Counted from the stretch's first letter, positions 25,579 through 36,099 are shown. The stretch is 40,263 nt of DNA from Flavobacteriaceae bacterium (GCA_026709415.1 JAPOSZ010000019.1:1-40263); one strand, 5' to 3'. Translations and numbers: made by a program. Notes: generated by a model from the letters alone, not told the origin.

Positions 25579-26751
25579 CTAATCCTCGCTGATTCTTTCA
25601 AGCGTTTTCCAACATTGGTAAAGCCCTCTAGGCACATGAAAACAACCTTTCCATTTTCCTCCTTTTAAATTTAAAAGGACATCGCCTTTTCGGTTGAGAT
25701 ATCCAAACCATTCCTGATGATTTTCATCTTTAAAGTGTTTCCATGTATAGTCCTCAATCTTTAAAAACCATTCGGCGCATTTTGGATTTTTTAATAATTG
25801 ATATCCTTTTAAAAGGCTAATCATGGTTTCAATATGCACCCACCATAGCTTCTGATCCCATTCCAATTGTTGAGGTGGATGTCCTTTGATATCCATAAAG
25901 TAAAAAATACCTCCATGTTTCTGATCCCAACCATAATTTAAAGTATCCATCGTGATATCCACTGCTTTTTCAATGAGGTCTTTTCGATGGAGACGCACGC
26001 CTAAATCCATCATAAACCACATGGCTTCAATAGCATGTCCAGGATTGAGTAATCGACCTTCAAAGCTATTTGAAAACTCTCCTTGATCAGTGACATTTTC
26101 TAATATTAATCCCCATTCTGAATGATAAAACACATCCATCACCTCATGGATTGCCGTATCGATTAGGTCATCAACGAGACTCGGTTCAATAAGGTGTTCT
26201 ATTTCCAAACATAGATTGGATAAAATCATAGGAAGAGCAAAATTTTTCAGTGGTCTCGTCCGGGGATAAGCTTTATTGTACTGGCCTTTAGGGTTTTCTT
26301 TTCTTTGAAGAATTCGTTGAAACGTTTTTAATGCAATTTCAGCGTATTTTTCATTCTTGGTTGTCAAATGCAACTGACCAAAGGCCATGGCAGCAAACGT
26401 ATTTGAAAATATATTGTAGGGTTGGATTAAGGGTTTCCCCTTTCGATCAAGACTAAAATACCAATCAAAGTGAGAATCATAACCATATTTTTCTAAAAAC
26501 TCAGCACCATGTATTGCGATGTCTAACCACTCTTTTTTGGATTCAACTTTATTGTATAAAGTGGCAAACATCCATACTTGTCTCGCTTGTAGCCAAATGA
26601 ATTTATCCGTATCAAATACTTTTCCTTGACGATCTAAACAACTAAAATAACCACCATATTTTGTATCAATAGAATGGTTTGTCCAAAAGGGGATGACATT
26701 TTCTAAAAGCTCTTTTTTATACTTTGTTGTCTTTGAATGAAACTCCATCAT
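25579..26751 (-). CDS. N-acylglucosamine 2-epimerase (AGE) family protein
   Basis: This 390-residue protein has the length and (alpha/alpha)6-barrel pattern of the AGE family. Conserved pieces include FIWLQARQVWMFATLYN, FEGRLLNPGHAIEAMWFMMD and EWDQKLWWVHIETMISLL, which carry the His and Glu residues used in C2 epimerisation. NPGHAIEA is the form seen in N-acylglucosamine epimerases rather than cellobiose 2-epimerases (typically GHDIEAS). It probably interconverts N-acetylmannosamine and N-acetylglucosamine, or mannose-type sugars, in the cytoplasm. It is divergent, with 153 bases between starts, from the DUF4434/porter/oxidoreductase operon, suggesting shared control. Codon 1 and codon 2 are both ATG. 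Confidence 0.88.
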   Translation of the reverse strand: MMEFHSKTTKYKKELLENVIPFWTNHSIDTKYGGYFSCLDRQGKVFDTDKFIWLQARQVWMFATLYNKVESKKEWLDIAIHGAEFLEKYGYDSHFDWYFSLDRKGKPLIQPYNIFSNTFAAMAFGQLHLTTKNEKYAEIALKTFQRILQRKENPKGQYNKAYPRTRPLKNFALPMILSNLCLEIEHLIEPSLVDDLIDTAIHEVMDVFYHSEWGLILENVTDQGEFSNSFEGRLLNPGHAIEAMWFMMDLGVRLHRKDLIEKAVDITMDTLNYGWDQKHGGIFYFMDIKGHPPQQLEWDQKLWWVHIETMISLLKGYQLLKNPKCAEWFLKIEDYTWKHFKDENHQEWFGYLNRKGDVLLNLKGGKWKGCFHVPRGLYQCWKTLERISED

Positions 26752-26904
26752 TTGACCTTAATTTTTAAAATCTGGTTCTCGAATCATCTTTGTTACAGGA
26801 CACGCTCATCTATGAGATAAAGGGCATGGAACAAAGCAAAATTAAATCTATTATTCATTTTCCATTGAACTAATTTTATTCACAATAATCAAATCCAAAA
26901 TAAA

Positions 26905-27990
26905 ATGAAATTTTCAAATCAATTAAACAGAAGATCTTTTATTAAAAAATCAAGCATGTCGATGATGTCCGTTTCTGCACTTCCATTGATGAACTCAAGC
27001 CATGGTATAGAACATCTGAATGAGTCCAGTTCTTTTTTAAACACCAATGAAAATAAAGGGCTTCGAATTACGGGAACTTTTATTGATGAAATTTCTCATG
27101 ATATTCCACATCAAAACTGGGGTGAAAAAGAATGGGATCAAGATTTTCAGTATATGAAAGCCATTGGAATTGATACCGTCATCATGATCCGCTCTGGCTA
27201 CCGGAAATTCATCACCTACCCTTCCGAGTATCTTATTTCTAAAGGATGCTACAAACCTCCCGTGGATTTATTAGAACTTTTTTTAAAACTCGCTGACCAA
27301 CATGGAATGAAGTTCTTTTTTGGATTATATGATTCTGGGGAGTTTTGGGATACTGGTGATTTAACCAAAGAAATTGAATCGAACCGTTTTGTCATCGATG
27401 AAGTCTGGAAAAACTATGGCAGCCGATACAAAAGTTTTCAGGGATGGTATTTGAGTGGTGAAATTAGTCGAAGAACCAAAGGAGCTATCGAATCGTTTTA
27501 TGCCTTAGGAAAACAATGTAAAGATGTCTCGAATGGACTTCCGACTTTTATCTCACCCTATATCGATGGTAAAAAAGCTGTGGCAGCGGCATCGAGTACT
27601 TTGAGCAAATCTGAAGCAGTATCCATTAAAGAACACGAAGAAGAATGGAACACCATTTTTTCGGGTATCCACCAAGTGATCGATGCCTGTGCCTTTCAAG
27701 ATGGTCACATTGATTATGATGAACTAGATATCTTTTTTGAAGTCAACAAAAAGTTGGCTGACCGATATGATATCGATTGCTGGACTAATGCGGAATCGTT
27801 TGATCGAGATATGCCCATCAAATTCTTTCCAATAAAATTTGAAAAACTTAAACTCAAATTGGAAGCAGCGAAGAGAGCCAACTATGACAAAGCCATCACT
27901 TTTGAATTTTCACATTTTATGAGTCCCCAATCGGCCTATCGACAAGCTGGACATCTATACCATCGGTATAAAGAATACTTCAACATTTAA
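26905..27990 (+). CDS. DUF4434-type TIM-barrel protein with Tat-like signal
   Basis: This 361-residue protein starts MKFSNQLNRRSFIKKS, which fits a twin-arginine export signal (RRSFIK) followed by a weakly hydrophobic segment. The body matches the glycosidase-like DUF4434 domain: GLRITGTFIDEISHDIPHQN, W-x3-F-x2-MKAIGIDTVIMIRSGY, FFFGLYDSGEFWDTGD, SFQGWYLSGEISRR and the C-terminal FEFSHFMSPQS. The fold is a TIM barrel with likely acidic active-site residues (E in LSGEIS, D/E in YDSGEF). Activity in the family is poorly characterised. It is the first gene of an operon with a sugar porter, whose ATG follows one base after this stop. Confidence 0.82.
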   Translation: MKFSNQLNRRSFIKKSSMSMMSVSALPLMNSSHGIEHLNESSSFLNTNENKGLRITGTFIDEISHDIPHQNWGEKEWDQDFQYMKAIGIDTVIMIRSGYRKFITYPSEYLISKGCYKPPVDLLELFLKLADQHGMKFFFGLYDSGEFWDTGDLTKEIESNRFVIDEVWKNYGSRYKSFQGWYLSGEISRRTKGAIESFYALGKQCKDVSNGLPTFISPYIDGKKAVAAASSTLSKSEAVSIKEHEEEWNTIFSGIHQVIDACAFQDGHIDYDELDIFFEVNKKLADRYDIDCWTNAESFDRDMPIKFFPIKFEKLKLKLEAAKRANYDKAITFEFSHFMSPQSAYRQAGHLYHRYKEYFNI

Positions 27991-27991
27991 A

Positions 27992-29392
27992 ATGAAACAG
28001 ACCAAACCATGGGGCTATGTTATTTTTCTAGCCTTTATTGCCGCAATCGGTGGGTTTTTATTTGGTTATGACACCGCTGTCATATCGGGAACCATTTCTG
28101 ATGTCACCGAACAATTTGGATTAAATTCCCTAGCGCAAGGTTGGTATGTGGGTTGTGCTTTAATTGGGTCCATTATTGGGGTATCCATAGCGGGTTATTT
28201 AAGCGATCATATTGGCAGAAAAAAGGTGATGCTGATCTCAGCATTACTGTTCTCCGTTTCGGCTTTAGGATGCGCTTTATCTTCTAGTTTTGACATTTTG
28301 GTGTTTTATCGAATCATAGGAGGCATGGGGATCGGGATGGTGTCTATAGTCTCCCCGATTTACATATCCGAAGTTGCTTTTGAAAATATCCGAGGCGGTT
28401 TGGTTGCTTTATATCAATTGGCCATTACCATTGGTTTTTTAGGAGCTTATTTGATGAATTTTCAACTATTAAACTATTCCCATTCTGACGTTATTTTTTC
28501 TTCTCCCCAATTACAATTGATTTTCCAAGATGAAGTTTGGAGAGCCATGCTTGGTATGGAGTTGTTACCAGCTTTTTTATTTCTCATGACGATATTATTT
28601 ATTCCTGAGAGCCCTAGATGGTTGGTCATTAAAAACAAGTCCAATAGAGCTGAAAAAGTATTTTCAAAAATTTATAATTCTATAGAAATCGGAAAACAAA
28701 AAGTCAAAGCCGTATTAAATTTTGATCAAAAATCTTCAACATCTTCTATGAAATTGCTTTTGAACCCTAAAGTATTAAAGCCTATTGTTTTGGGGGTCTG
28801 CATTGCCATTTTAGGGCAGTTCATGGGAGTTAATGTCGTTTTATATTACGGTCCCAGCATTTTTGAACAAGCTGGATTATCAGGGGGAGATGCCCTTTAT
28901 TATCAAGTATGGGTTGGTTTAGTCAACGTCTTGACAACCGTTTTGGCTCTTTTGATCATTGATCGTTTGGGAAGAAAAAAACTAGTATATTTTGGTGTTT
29001 CAGGCATGATTGTATCATTGCTATTGATTAGTTTCTATTTTAGGTTTTCAGAAGCGATTGGTGTTGGCAGCATTTTTTTATTGGTGTTGTTTTTGTTTTA
29101 TGTATTCTCCACAGCCATCAGTATTTCAGCGGTTATTTTTGTTTTGCTATCCGAAATGTATCCCAATCTAATTCGAGGAATAGCCATGTCCATTGCCGGC
29201 TTTTCTCTCTGGGTGGGCACTTATTTAGTCGGGCAGTTGACCCCATGGTTGCTTGAAAATATTGGGCCTTCAGGCGCCTTTTTGTTATTTGCTTTGATGT
29301 GTCTACCCTATTTGTTTATCATGTGGAAATACATCCCAGAAACGGCAGGAAAAACCCTAGAAGAAATAGAAGATTTTTGGTTTGAGGATTAA
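27992..29392 (+). CDS. MFS sugar porter (XylE/GLUT type)
   Basis: This 466-residue inner-membrane protein has 12 predicted helices and all the sugar-porter signatures: GGFLFGYDTAVISGT in helix 1, GYLSDHIGRKKVM, YRIIGGMGIGMVSIVSP, PESPRWLV, a second DRLGRKKLV loop, and the C-terminal PETAGKTLEEIE. It is most likely a proton-coupled importer of a monosaccharide or similar sugar. Its place between the DUF4434 protein and the FAD oxidoreductase, and opposite an AGE epimerase, indicates that it imports the substrate of this locus. Confidence 0.95.
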   Translation: MKQTKPWGYVIFLAFIAAIGGFLFGYDTAVISGTISDVTEQFGLNSLAQGWYVGCALIGSIIGVSIAGYLSDHIGRKKVMLISALLFSVSALGCALSSSFDILVFYRIIGGMGIGMVSIVSPIYISEVAFENIRGGLVALYQLAITIGFLGAYLMNFQLLNYSHSDVIFSSPQLQLIFQDEVWRAMLGMELLPAFLFLMTILFIPESPRWLVIKNKSNRAEKVFSKIYNSIEIGKQKVKAVLNFDQKSSTSSMKLLLNPKVLKPIVLGVCIAILGQFMGVNVVLYYGPSIFEQAGLSGGDALYYQVWVGLVNVLTTVLALLIIDRLGRKKLVYFGVSGMIVSLLLISFYFRFSEAIGVGSIFLLVLFLFYVFSTAISISAVIFVLLSEMYPNLIRGIAMSIAGFSLWVGTYLVGQLTPWLLENIGPSGAFLLFALMCLPYLFIMWKYIPETAGKTLEEIEDFWFED

Positions 29393-29412
29393 AAACAAAT
29401 CTTGGTGAATTA

Positions 29413-31131
29413 ATGAAACGAAGGGATTTTATTAGGAATATCGCATCTGGTGGAGGAATGTTAATGCTCCCTTTATCTCAAGATCTCCAAGCCAATGAAA
29501 AAGCAGACAGCAAAATTGATTTGAGTTCTTCCCCCGATTCTCTAAATGCAGATGTCATCATTGCTGGTGGAGGACTTGGAGGTTGTGCTGCAGCTCATGC
29601 CGCTTTGAGAAATGGGTTAACCGTTATCATGACGGAAGAAACCGATTGGATAGGCGGTCAACTGACCCAGCAAGGAGTTCCACCAGATGAACATCGGTGG
29701 ATCGAAACCCATGGCGCCACAGCTCTTTATCGAGAGTTCCGAAAATCGATTAGAGATTATTATCGTCAACATTATCCGCTTACTGAATCAGCAAAAGCTA
29801 ATTCTTTGTTCAATCCGGGAAATGCCGTGGTTTCGGCCATTGCTCATGAACCGAGAGTCGCACTGCATGTACTCGAAGAAATGTTGGCTCCATATGTGAG
29901 TGCCAGAAGACTTGTCATCTTGAGACAATACAGAGCCGTTAAAGCTCATACCATTGGGAGTTTCGTCAAAAACCTGACAATCAGAAGTACAATTGATCAA
30001 CATCAAAAAATTTTGATCGGTCAATATTTTATCGATGCCACTGAATTAGGTGATTTATTACCACTAACTCATACGGCTTATGTAACCGGTGCTGAATCAT
30101 TCGAGCAAACAGGTGAGCTTCACGCCGCTAAAGAATATGATCCAAACAATAACCAAGCCTTTACATCTTGTTTTGCCATGGATTATGTCCATGGAGAAGA
30201 CTGGAAAATCAAACAACCCGAAGATTATACATTTTGGAAGGATTTTGTCCCTCAACTGTCGCCCCCCTGGCCTGGAAAATATTTAGAACTCAATTATTCA
30301 AACCCAAAAACTTTAGAAAAGAAAGATTTGGGATTTGATCCGCGAGGCACTCCAATGGATGATGTTTTAAACTTATGGGTTTATAGAAGAATCATTGACA
30401 AAAATAATTTTGAACCAGGATTTTATCAGGGAGATATCTGCATTGTGAACTGGCCCCAAAATGATTACTTTTTAGGAAATATTGTTGATGTCAGTCGAAA
30501 GGATTTTGATTACCATGTTTATAAAGGCAAACAGTTAAGCCTCTCTCTGCTTTATTGGTTGCAAACCCAAGCCCCAAGACCTGATGGAGGAAGCGGTTGG
30601 CCTGGTTTAAGACTTCGGCAGGATATCATGGGAACCAAAGATGGCTTAGCCAAGTACCCTTACGTTCGAGAATCTAGAAGAATCAAAGCTTTGTTCACTA
30701 TTATCGAACAACACGTTGGCGTCAAGCAGCGATCACAAATCACCCAACTTTCTGGAAAAGATTTAAAATCAAAGTCCTATAACGATAGCGTGGGGATTGG
30801 CTACTATCATATCGATCTCCATCCGAGTACAGCAGGAAATAATTACATCGACTTCCATTCCCTCCCTTTTCAGATACCATTGGGAGCACTGATTCCAGTG
30901 AAAATGGAAAATCTTTTTCCAGCAAATAAAAATATTGGAACAACCCATATTACCAATGGATGTTATCGTTTGCACCCTGTCGAATGGAGTATTGGAGAAG
31001 CCGTTGGTATTTTGATACCTTATTTAATGGATAAAAATATCTCACCACAAAAGATGTATCAAAGCCAAAAAATGATAATCGATTTTCAAAATATTATAAG
31101 AGATCAAGGGATTGATACCCAGTGGCCATAA
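29413..31131 (+). CDS. FAD-dependent oxidoreductase (FAD_oxidored family), Tat-type signal
   Basis: This 572-residue protein starts MKRRDFIRNIASGGG, a twin-arginine-type signal. The FAD-binding Rossmann motif is DVIIAGGGLGGCAAAHAALR (GGGLGG at about 52-57), followed by EETDWIGGQLTQQG and YFIDATELGDLLPL. Later stretches, WPGLRLRQDIMGT, PYVRESRRI and the C-terminal THITNGCYRLHPVEWSIGEA, match the large FAD_oxidored (PF12831) family found in Bacteroidota and Planctomycetota sugar loci. The substrate is unknown; oxidation of a sugar or acidic sugar is plausible. It starts 20 bases after the porter stop and ends the operon, with a strong terminator about 100 bases downstream. Confidence 0.86.
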   Translation: MKRRDFIRNIASGGGMLMLPLSQDLQANEKADSKIDLSSSPDSLNADVIIAGGGLGGCAAAHAALRNGLTVIMTEETDWIGGQLTQQGVPPDEHRWIETHGATALYREFRKSIRDYYRQHYPLTESAKANSLFNPGNAVVSAIAHEPRVALHVLEEMLAPYVSARRLVILRQYRAVKAHTIGSFVKNLTIRSTIDQHQKILIGQYFIDATELGDLLPLTHTAYVTGAESFEQTGELHAAKEYDPNNNQAFTSCFAMDYVHGEDWKIKQPEDYTFWKDFVPQLSPPWPGKYLELNYSNPKTLEKKDLGFDPRGTPMDDVLNLWVYRRIIDKNNFEPGFYQGDICIVNWPQNDYFLGNIVDVSRKDFDYHVYKGKQLSLSLLYWLQTQAPRPDGGSGWPGLRLRQDIMGTKDGLAKYPYVRESRRIKALFTIIEQHVGVKQRSQITQLSGKDLKSKSYNDSVGIGYYHIDLHPSTAGNNYIDFHSLPFQIPLGALIPVKMENLFPANKNIGTTHITNGCYRLHPVEWSIGEAVGILIPYLMDKNISPQKMYQSQKMIIDFQNIIRDQGIDTQWP

Positions 31132-31225
31132 AACCCAGATTGACTCAACAGTTTTGCTTGATAACTCTAACAAGCCCCAAACCACTTCAGCAAGCACTTG
31201 ATATTGAATATTAATCTTGTATTAC

Positions 31226-31257
31226 CAAAAAGGAGGCTTACATAGCCTCCCTTTTTT
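31226..31257. terminator. Bidirectional Rho-independent terminator
   Basis: The stem ggaggct (31232-31238) and agcctcc (31244-31250) with a five-base loop is flanked by an A run (31227-31231) and a T run (31252-31257). It can therefore stop transcription in both directions. It separates the convergent oxidoreductase operon and the susD end. Confidence 0.88.
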
Positions 31258-31303
31258 CTAAACTAAAAATGCTTCTATTCCGTATGAAAATGATGTTACA
31301 TGA

Positions 31304-32767
31304 TCAATATCCAGGATTTTGATCGGATTCAGATAACGCTGGATTGTTGTTGATTTCATCAAAAGGAATAGGAAACAGTAAACTAAAATCCATAAAGGTC
31401 TTTCCAGTAGCCTCCACAGCTTCACGAGCTGTTCCAGTTCTTAATAAGTCATTCCATCTTTTGAGTTCCAAAACAAATTCATAGGCTCTTTCTTCTAAGA
31501 CTTTATTTCTAAATTCATTAGCTGATAATCCTGATGGCACATCAATTTCACTTGATGTTCCTAATGGCAATCCATACCCTCTTCGTCTTATGGTATTCAA
31601 CCGCTCATAAGCTAGGGCTGATGGACCGCTTTCAACCTCATTGGCTGCTTCTGCATAGATGAGATAAGCTTCCGCCAAACGAAATACTGGAATATTATTG
31701 CGATTACTGCCGGCTGTCGGAGCGCCTCCATCACGCCACTTACCAAACAGCGCCCATTCACTGAAAGTCACCCCTGTTTCGGCGATGTCTTGGGCATTGT
31801 ATAAATTAAAATTCCTTCTTAAATCATCTTTATCCCAAGAGCTTAATATGGATGTTGAAACGGGTAACCAAGCACGATAACCAGCCACTGAAAAACCTGG
31901 TACGGCACCAGGAGCAATGAATGTGGGAAGTGAAGTGCCGTTCACTCCTGTAAATTGGAATGACCATATATCTTCTGAATGTGTGGTTACTTCAGGTCCA
32001 TAAATATTTAAAAAATCCTCTGAAGAATTCACTTGGACCAGACTGTAGGGGCTGTTTTTAATCACAAAATCTGCTTGTTCTCTGGCATTGTTCCAATCTT
32101 GTGTGTTTAAGTATGCATTGGCCAGTAACATCCGTGCCGCCCATGCATTGGCTCTCCCCACTTCTGAAGTTGGCGGAATCTCCTGTGGTAAATCTGGTAT
32201 GGCTTGGGTTAACTCATCAATGATAAAACGCCATATTTCACTAGCGGGAGTTCGTGGTGCCGGTAAATCAGCTAAATCGACAAATACGTTGGTTCTTAAT
32301 GGAACAGCTCCCCAATATTTCACTAAATCACTATAAAAGTAAGCCCGTAAAAATTTCGCCTCTGCAATATAGCGAGCCTTTAATCCAGGATCTAATTCGG
32401 TAACCGCATCGATATTGTCTAGTAAATTATTTGCTCTATTGATCCCGTTGTAAATATCATTCCAACAATTAAAGGCACGAACTTGATTGGTATTATCCAA
32501 TGGTTTATCATAAATGCTTATCGGCACTTGACTACCTCGTCCGTCTGAGTATTCCGCTCTATTTTCTAAAAGGGCCATAAACAGTATAAGAGGATAACTA
32601 TTTCTACGATCAAAGGTGGCATAAATGGAATGGAGTGTGGAAATGGCATAGTTTGGATCATTGATAAAATTGTTTTGAGTCAAAAAACTTTCTGGCACTT
32701 CTTGTAAGTTTTCTTCACATCGAATCACAAATAATCCAACAAATAATATGATTAATAATTTTTTCAT
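31304..32767 (-). CDS. SusD/RagB-family glycan-binding lipoprotein
   Basis: I place the start at the second Met (32767), which gives a clean lipoprotein signal (MKKLLIILFVGLFVIRC). The alternative ATG at 32791 overlaps the susC stop. The mature 470 residues carry the SusD pattern: RANNLLDNIDAVTELDPGLK, AEAKFLRAYFYSDLVKYWGA, VGRANAWAARMLLANAYL (TPR-like helices), PVFRLAEAYLIYAEAANEVE, and the C-terminal EERAYEFVLELKRWNDLLRT and LFPIPFDEINNNP. It forms the lid over the SusC barrel and binds the glycan at the cell surface. It is co-transcribed with susC upstream. Confidence 0.95.
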   Translation of the reverse strand: MKKLLIILFVGLFVIRCEENLQEVPESFLTQNNFINDPNYAISTLHSIYATFDRRNSYPLILFMALLENRAEYSDGRGSQVPISIYDKPLDNTNQVRAFNCWNDIYNGINRANNLLDNIDAVTELDPGLKARYIAEAKFLRAYFYSDLVKYWGAVPLRTNVFVDLADLPAPRTPASEIWRFIIDELTQAIPDLPQEIPPTSEVGRANAWAARMLLANAYLNTQDWNNAREQADFVIKNSPYSLVQVNSSEDFLNIYGPEVTTHSEDIWSFQFTGVNGTSLPTFIAPGAVPGFSVAGYRAWLPVSTSILSSWDKDDLRRNFNLYNAQDIAETGVTFSEWALFGKWRDGGAPTAGSNRNNIPVFRLAEAYLIYAEAANEVESGPSALAYERLNTIRRRGYGLPLGTSSEIDVPSGLSANEFRNKVLEERAYEFVLELKRWNDLLRTGTAREAVEATGKTFMDFSLLFPIPFDEINNNPALSESDQNPGY

Positions 32768-32790
32768 GGCTTCTGTTTTAAAGGTTATCA

Positions 32791-35700
32791 TTAAAATATA
32801 ATGTTGAGTCCGAGAGTATAGATTTTGGCTGAGGGATAGCCAGTACGGTCAGCACCAATCACAAAGGATCCTGTCTGTGCCAATGTATTGACTTCAGGAT
32901 CCAATCCTACATAATCGGTTATCGTCATCAAATTTTGTCCACTGACATAAACTTGTAATGATTCAATGGCATTTGGCAAAAAACTACCTGCTGTTACATG
33001 ATAGGTTAACTGTATGTTTTTTAATCTGACATACGAAGCATCATGAACAAAGCGATCTGATGGTCTATAAACCGTTCCACTGCTAGGTATGGGGTATCGA
33101 GCTGTGGTATTAGCCGGAGACCAATGATCCAACACATCAACAATTTGATTTTCATCGAAATTGAAAGAATTAGCCACATTATTCCCTGTTTCCCAAAACA
33201 ATTCGTTACCGATAGAACCCTGCCAATACATGTTTAATTGAAATTTCTTCCAACTGAAGGTATTATTCAATCCAATGATAAAATCGGGATATGGATCACC
33301 AATAACTCTTTGGTCTTTGTTGGTGATGACGCCATCCTTGTCAAAATCCACATATTTAATTTCTCCATCTGATTCCAAACCATCTTCAACAAAACCATAG
33401 AAAACACCCAGAGGTTGACCGACTCTTGCTAAACTCGTCAGAAGACGAAAATCTTGCGTTAAGAAAATATCAGACGGTAATTCCGTCACCTCATTCTGAT
33501 TCATTGAAATTTGACCCGATACATTCCATTCGAACTCCCCCAACTCAAAATCGGCTGCCGCAGAAAATTCTAGGCCCGTGTTTTTGATATCCCCTGAATT
33601 GACCAACTGCTCACTAAAACCTGTTGAACCAGCCAAGGGAACTAACACTAGCAAATCTCTTGTTTGTTTGTGATAAAAATCCAAAGTGAAACGGTATTTC
33701 CCATCGTGTAAGGCAATGTCAATACCAGCATCAAACTGGGCTGTCGTTTCCCACTTTAAATCTTCATTAGGCAATTGAGAAGGAGCAAAACCAACCACAT
33801 CAGATCCACCAAAACTGGCTATCACTGGTGCCAGTCTATCTAAAGAACCAAAAGGGGGAATGGACTGATTTCCAGTTTCTCCATAGCTCAATCTCAATTT
33901 AAGGTCTGAAATGGTTTCACTATCTTGAAAAAAAGGTTCATTATTTAACTTCCAAGCAAAAGCTCCAGATGGGAAAACGGCCCATTTATTGTTTTCTCCA
34001 AACCTTGAAGAACCATCAGCTCTGACACTGGCTGTAAATAAATATTTGTCATTCAAACTATAATTGACTCGACCCAGCCAGGACAATAATTTACTTTCGT
34101 TGACACTCGATACATTCGGACTGGTGGTTTCCGCTGAACCCAAAGCATTATTCTCTAGTATATCATTGATAAATCCAACGCCTCCTTGCTGATTGAACTT
34201 ATTTTCAAAATTTTGAAAGGTAAACCCAAAAACTGCTGAAATATTATCTCTACCCTCACCTAAGATCTTATCAAAAGACAACGTATTTTCGTTGAGGTAT
34301 GAGATGTTTCTAGAAAATGCAGTTCTGGCCGTTCCAGTCGGTGAGGTCAATGTCAAAGAACTCGGAGAGTAAAAATTTCTTTCAGCAAAGTCCTGTTCAG
34401 ATCCACCAGCTATTCTCAGTTTCAAATCATCGGTTAATTGAAATTCAATGGCTGCATTAGCAAAGATTGTGGTTGAATAATCATCATTTCGGACTTCAGC
34501 AAACGATAGTGGATTTTGAAGGACATTAGGGCCAATGGTAAAATCTGACAAGACTGTTGGATTTCCATTTTGATCCAAAGGCCTGACTAAAGGGGAAGCC
34601 GCTAAAGCGGCTGAAAACACATTGTTACCTCTAGTGCCATTATTTACCGTGGCATTTTGATTACGCTCTCGAGTCCCTACCATACTAGTGATTAATCTGA
34701 CCCAGTCATTAACTTTATGGTTGATATTGAGCCTTAAAGACCCTCTTTCCAAACCAGAACTTATAATGATACCTTCTTGTTGGAAATAATTGAATGATGT
34801 CGAGTACGTGGTCTTTTCATTACCTCCATTAAATGTTAGATTATGGTTTTGAATAGCAGCCGTCCTAAAAATCACATCTTGCCAATCCGTATTGGGATTA
34901 TCCAAACTACCTAAATTAAAGGGGGGGGGTTGTTCTCCACTATTGGTGAATTTAGTGTTAGCCAGTTGGGCGTATTGTTCCCCATTGAGTAAGTCATAAG
35001 TATTTATCACCTCTTGAATACTATAATAACTATGCCATTCAATAGAACTTTTACCGGCCTGTCCAGATTTGGTGGTAATGATAATCACCCCATTAGCGCC
35101 TCTTGCCCCATAGATAGCTGTAGCAGATGCATCCTTGAGAATATCAATGGACTGGACATCAGAAGGGTTGAGAAAATCTATTCCTCCGGAAATTGGAAAG
35201 CCGTCTAACACATATAATGGACTATTATCGCCGGTAATGGAGTTTCCACCCCGAATTTGCACTGAAACAGGCGCTCCAGGTTGTCCTGATGTTTGGACGA
35301 CGTTAACACCTGCCGCCCGACCTTTTAATCCTTGTTCGACATTAGCAACCGGAAAAGCAGTCAAAGCATCCGCATCGACTCTTTCAAGTGCCCCCGTTAG
35401 ATCAGACCTTCTGGCCGTTCCATATCCTATAAGAACTACTTCATCCAAGCCCGCTGTGTCTTCTTGAAGAACTACATTGAATTGTGTTTGTCCATTGACT
35501 TCAATTTCAACCGTTTTTAATCCGATATACGAAATTGTCAATACCGCATCTTCATTTTGGAGGTTTATGATGAAATTACCTTCGAGGTCTGATTGTGTTC
35601 CGTTTGTAGTTCCCTTTTCTACTACGGCTGCTCCAGGTAATGGTTGACCCGTTTCATCACTCACTGTTCCTCGGACCGAAAACTGTATCAATTCAGATTT

Positions 35701-36099
35701 TACGTCCTCCATTTCGATGAATGGAACTTCATCAATATTTTCTCTTCTGAGAATAACCTGTTTGTCGAAGATTAAAAATTCAGTATCCGTTTGATCAAAT
35801 AGATACTCTAAAACGGAATTTAACCGTTTATTTTTCAGGTCAACGGATACTTTTCTTTGCAGATTGACATCATCAAGTTTATACACAAAACTAAACTCTG
35901 TGTTCTTTTCAATCTCATTCAAGATAGCTTCAATAGTTGTGACATCGTGATTGAGATTGATTCTGGTCTTTTGTGAATAAGTCGTGATAGCGTTCAGATT
36001 GACGACAAAAGACAAAATGAATACCCATGTAAGTTTCATTTTTAAATCAAGTTTCATTTTTCGCAAAAAAAACACACTTAATTCTGGTGATTTTTTCAT
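32791..36099 (-). CDS. SusC/RagA-family TonB-dependent transporter with STN domain
   Basis: I take the start at the second Met (36099), which gives the usual MKKSPEL N-terminus; an ATG at 36114 adds five residues. After the signal peptide (ending ITTYSQ) there is a FecA-type STN signalling domain (about residues 50-120 of the longer form), a carboxypeptidase-like domain (about 145-218, VRGTVSDETGQPLPGA), the SusC signature DEVVLIGYGTARRSDLTGAL, a TonB plug (about 221-340) and the barrel. It imports a glycan through the outer membrane. The STN domain implies signalling to the FecR protein encoded upstream. A nine-C run on the coding strand encodes EQPPPFN in the plug-barrel region (34921-34929). 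Confidence 0.96.
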   Translation of the reverse strand: MKKSPELSVFFLRKMKLDLKMKLTWVFILSFVVNLNAITTYSQKTRINLNHDVTTIEAILNEIEKNTEFSFVYKLDDVNLQRKVSVDLKNKRLNSVLEYLFDQTDTEFLIFDKQVILRRENIDEVPFIEMEDVKSELIQFSVRGTVSDETGQPLPGAAVVEKGTTNGTQSDLEGNFIINLQNEDAVLTISYIGLKTVEIEVNGQTQFNVVLQEDTAGLDEVVLIGYGTARRSDLTGALERVDADALTAFPVANVEQGLKGRAAGVNVVQTSGQPGAPVSVQIRGGNSITGDNSPLYVLDGFPISGGIDFLNPSDVQSIDILKDASATAIYGARGANGVIIITTKSGQAGKSSIEWHSYYSIQEVINTYDLLNGEQYAQLANTKFTNSGEQPPPFNLGSLDNPNTDWQDVIFRTAAIQNHNLTFNGGNEKTTYSTSFNYFQQEGIIISSGLERGSLRLNINHKVNDWVRLITSMVGTRERNQNATVNNGTRGNNVFSAALAASPLVRPLDQNGNPTVLSDFTIGPNVLQNPLSFAEVRNDDYSTTIFANAAIEFQLTDDLKLRIAGGSEQDFAERNFYSPSSLTLTSPTGTARTAFSRNISYLNENTLSFDKILGEGRDNISAVFGFTFQNFENKFNQQGGVGFINDILENNALGSAETTSPNVSSVNESKLLSWLGRVNYSLNDKYLFTASVRADGSSRFGENNKWAVFPSGAFAWKLNNEPFFQDSETISDLKLRLSYGETGNQSIPPFGSLDRLAPVIASFGGSDVVGFAPSQLPNEDLKWETTAQFDAGIDIALHDGKYRFTLDFYHKQTRDLLVLVPLAGSTGFSEQLVNSGDIKNTGLEFSAAADFELGEFEWNVSGQISMNQNEVTELPSDIFLTQDFRLLTSLARVGQPLGVFYGFVEDGLESDGEIKYVDFDKDGVITNKDQRVIGDPYPDFIIGLNNTFSWKKFQLNMYWQGSIGNELFWETGNNVANSFNFDENQIVDVLDHWSPANTTARYPIPSSGTVYRPSDRFVHDASYVRLKNIQLTYHVTAGSFLPNAIESLQVYVSGQNLMTITDYVGLDPEVNTLAQTGSFVIGADRTGYPSAKIYTLGLNIIF

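Noticed and set aside
25579-31131. Firm assignment of the locus to sialic acid catabolism
   Set aside because: An AGE-type epimerase fits, but no NanA lyase, NanK kinase or sialidase is present in the window, so the substrate is left open.
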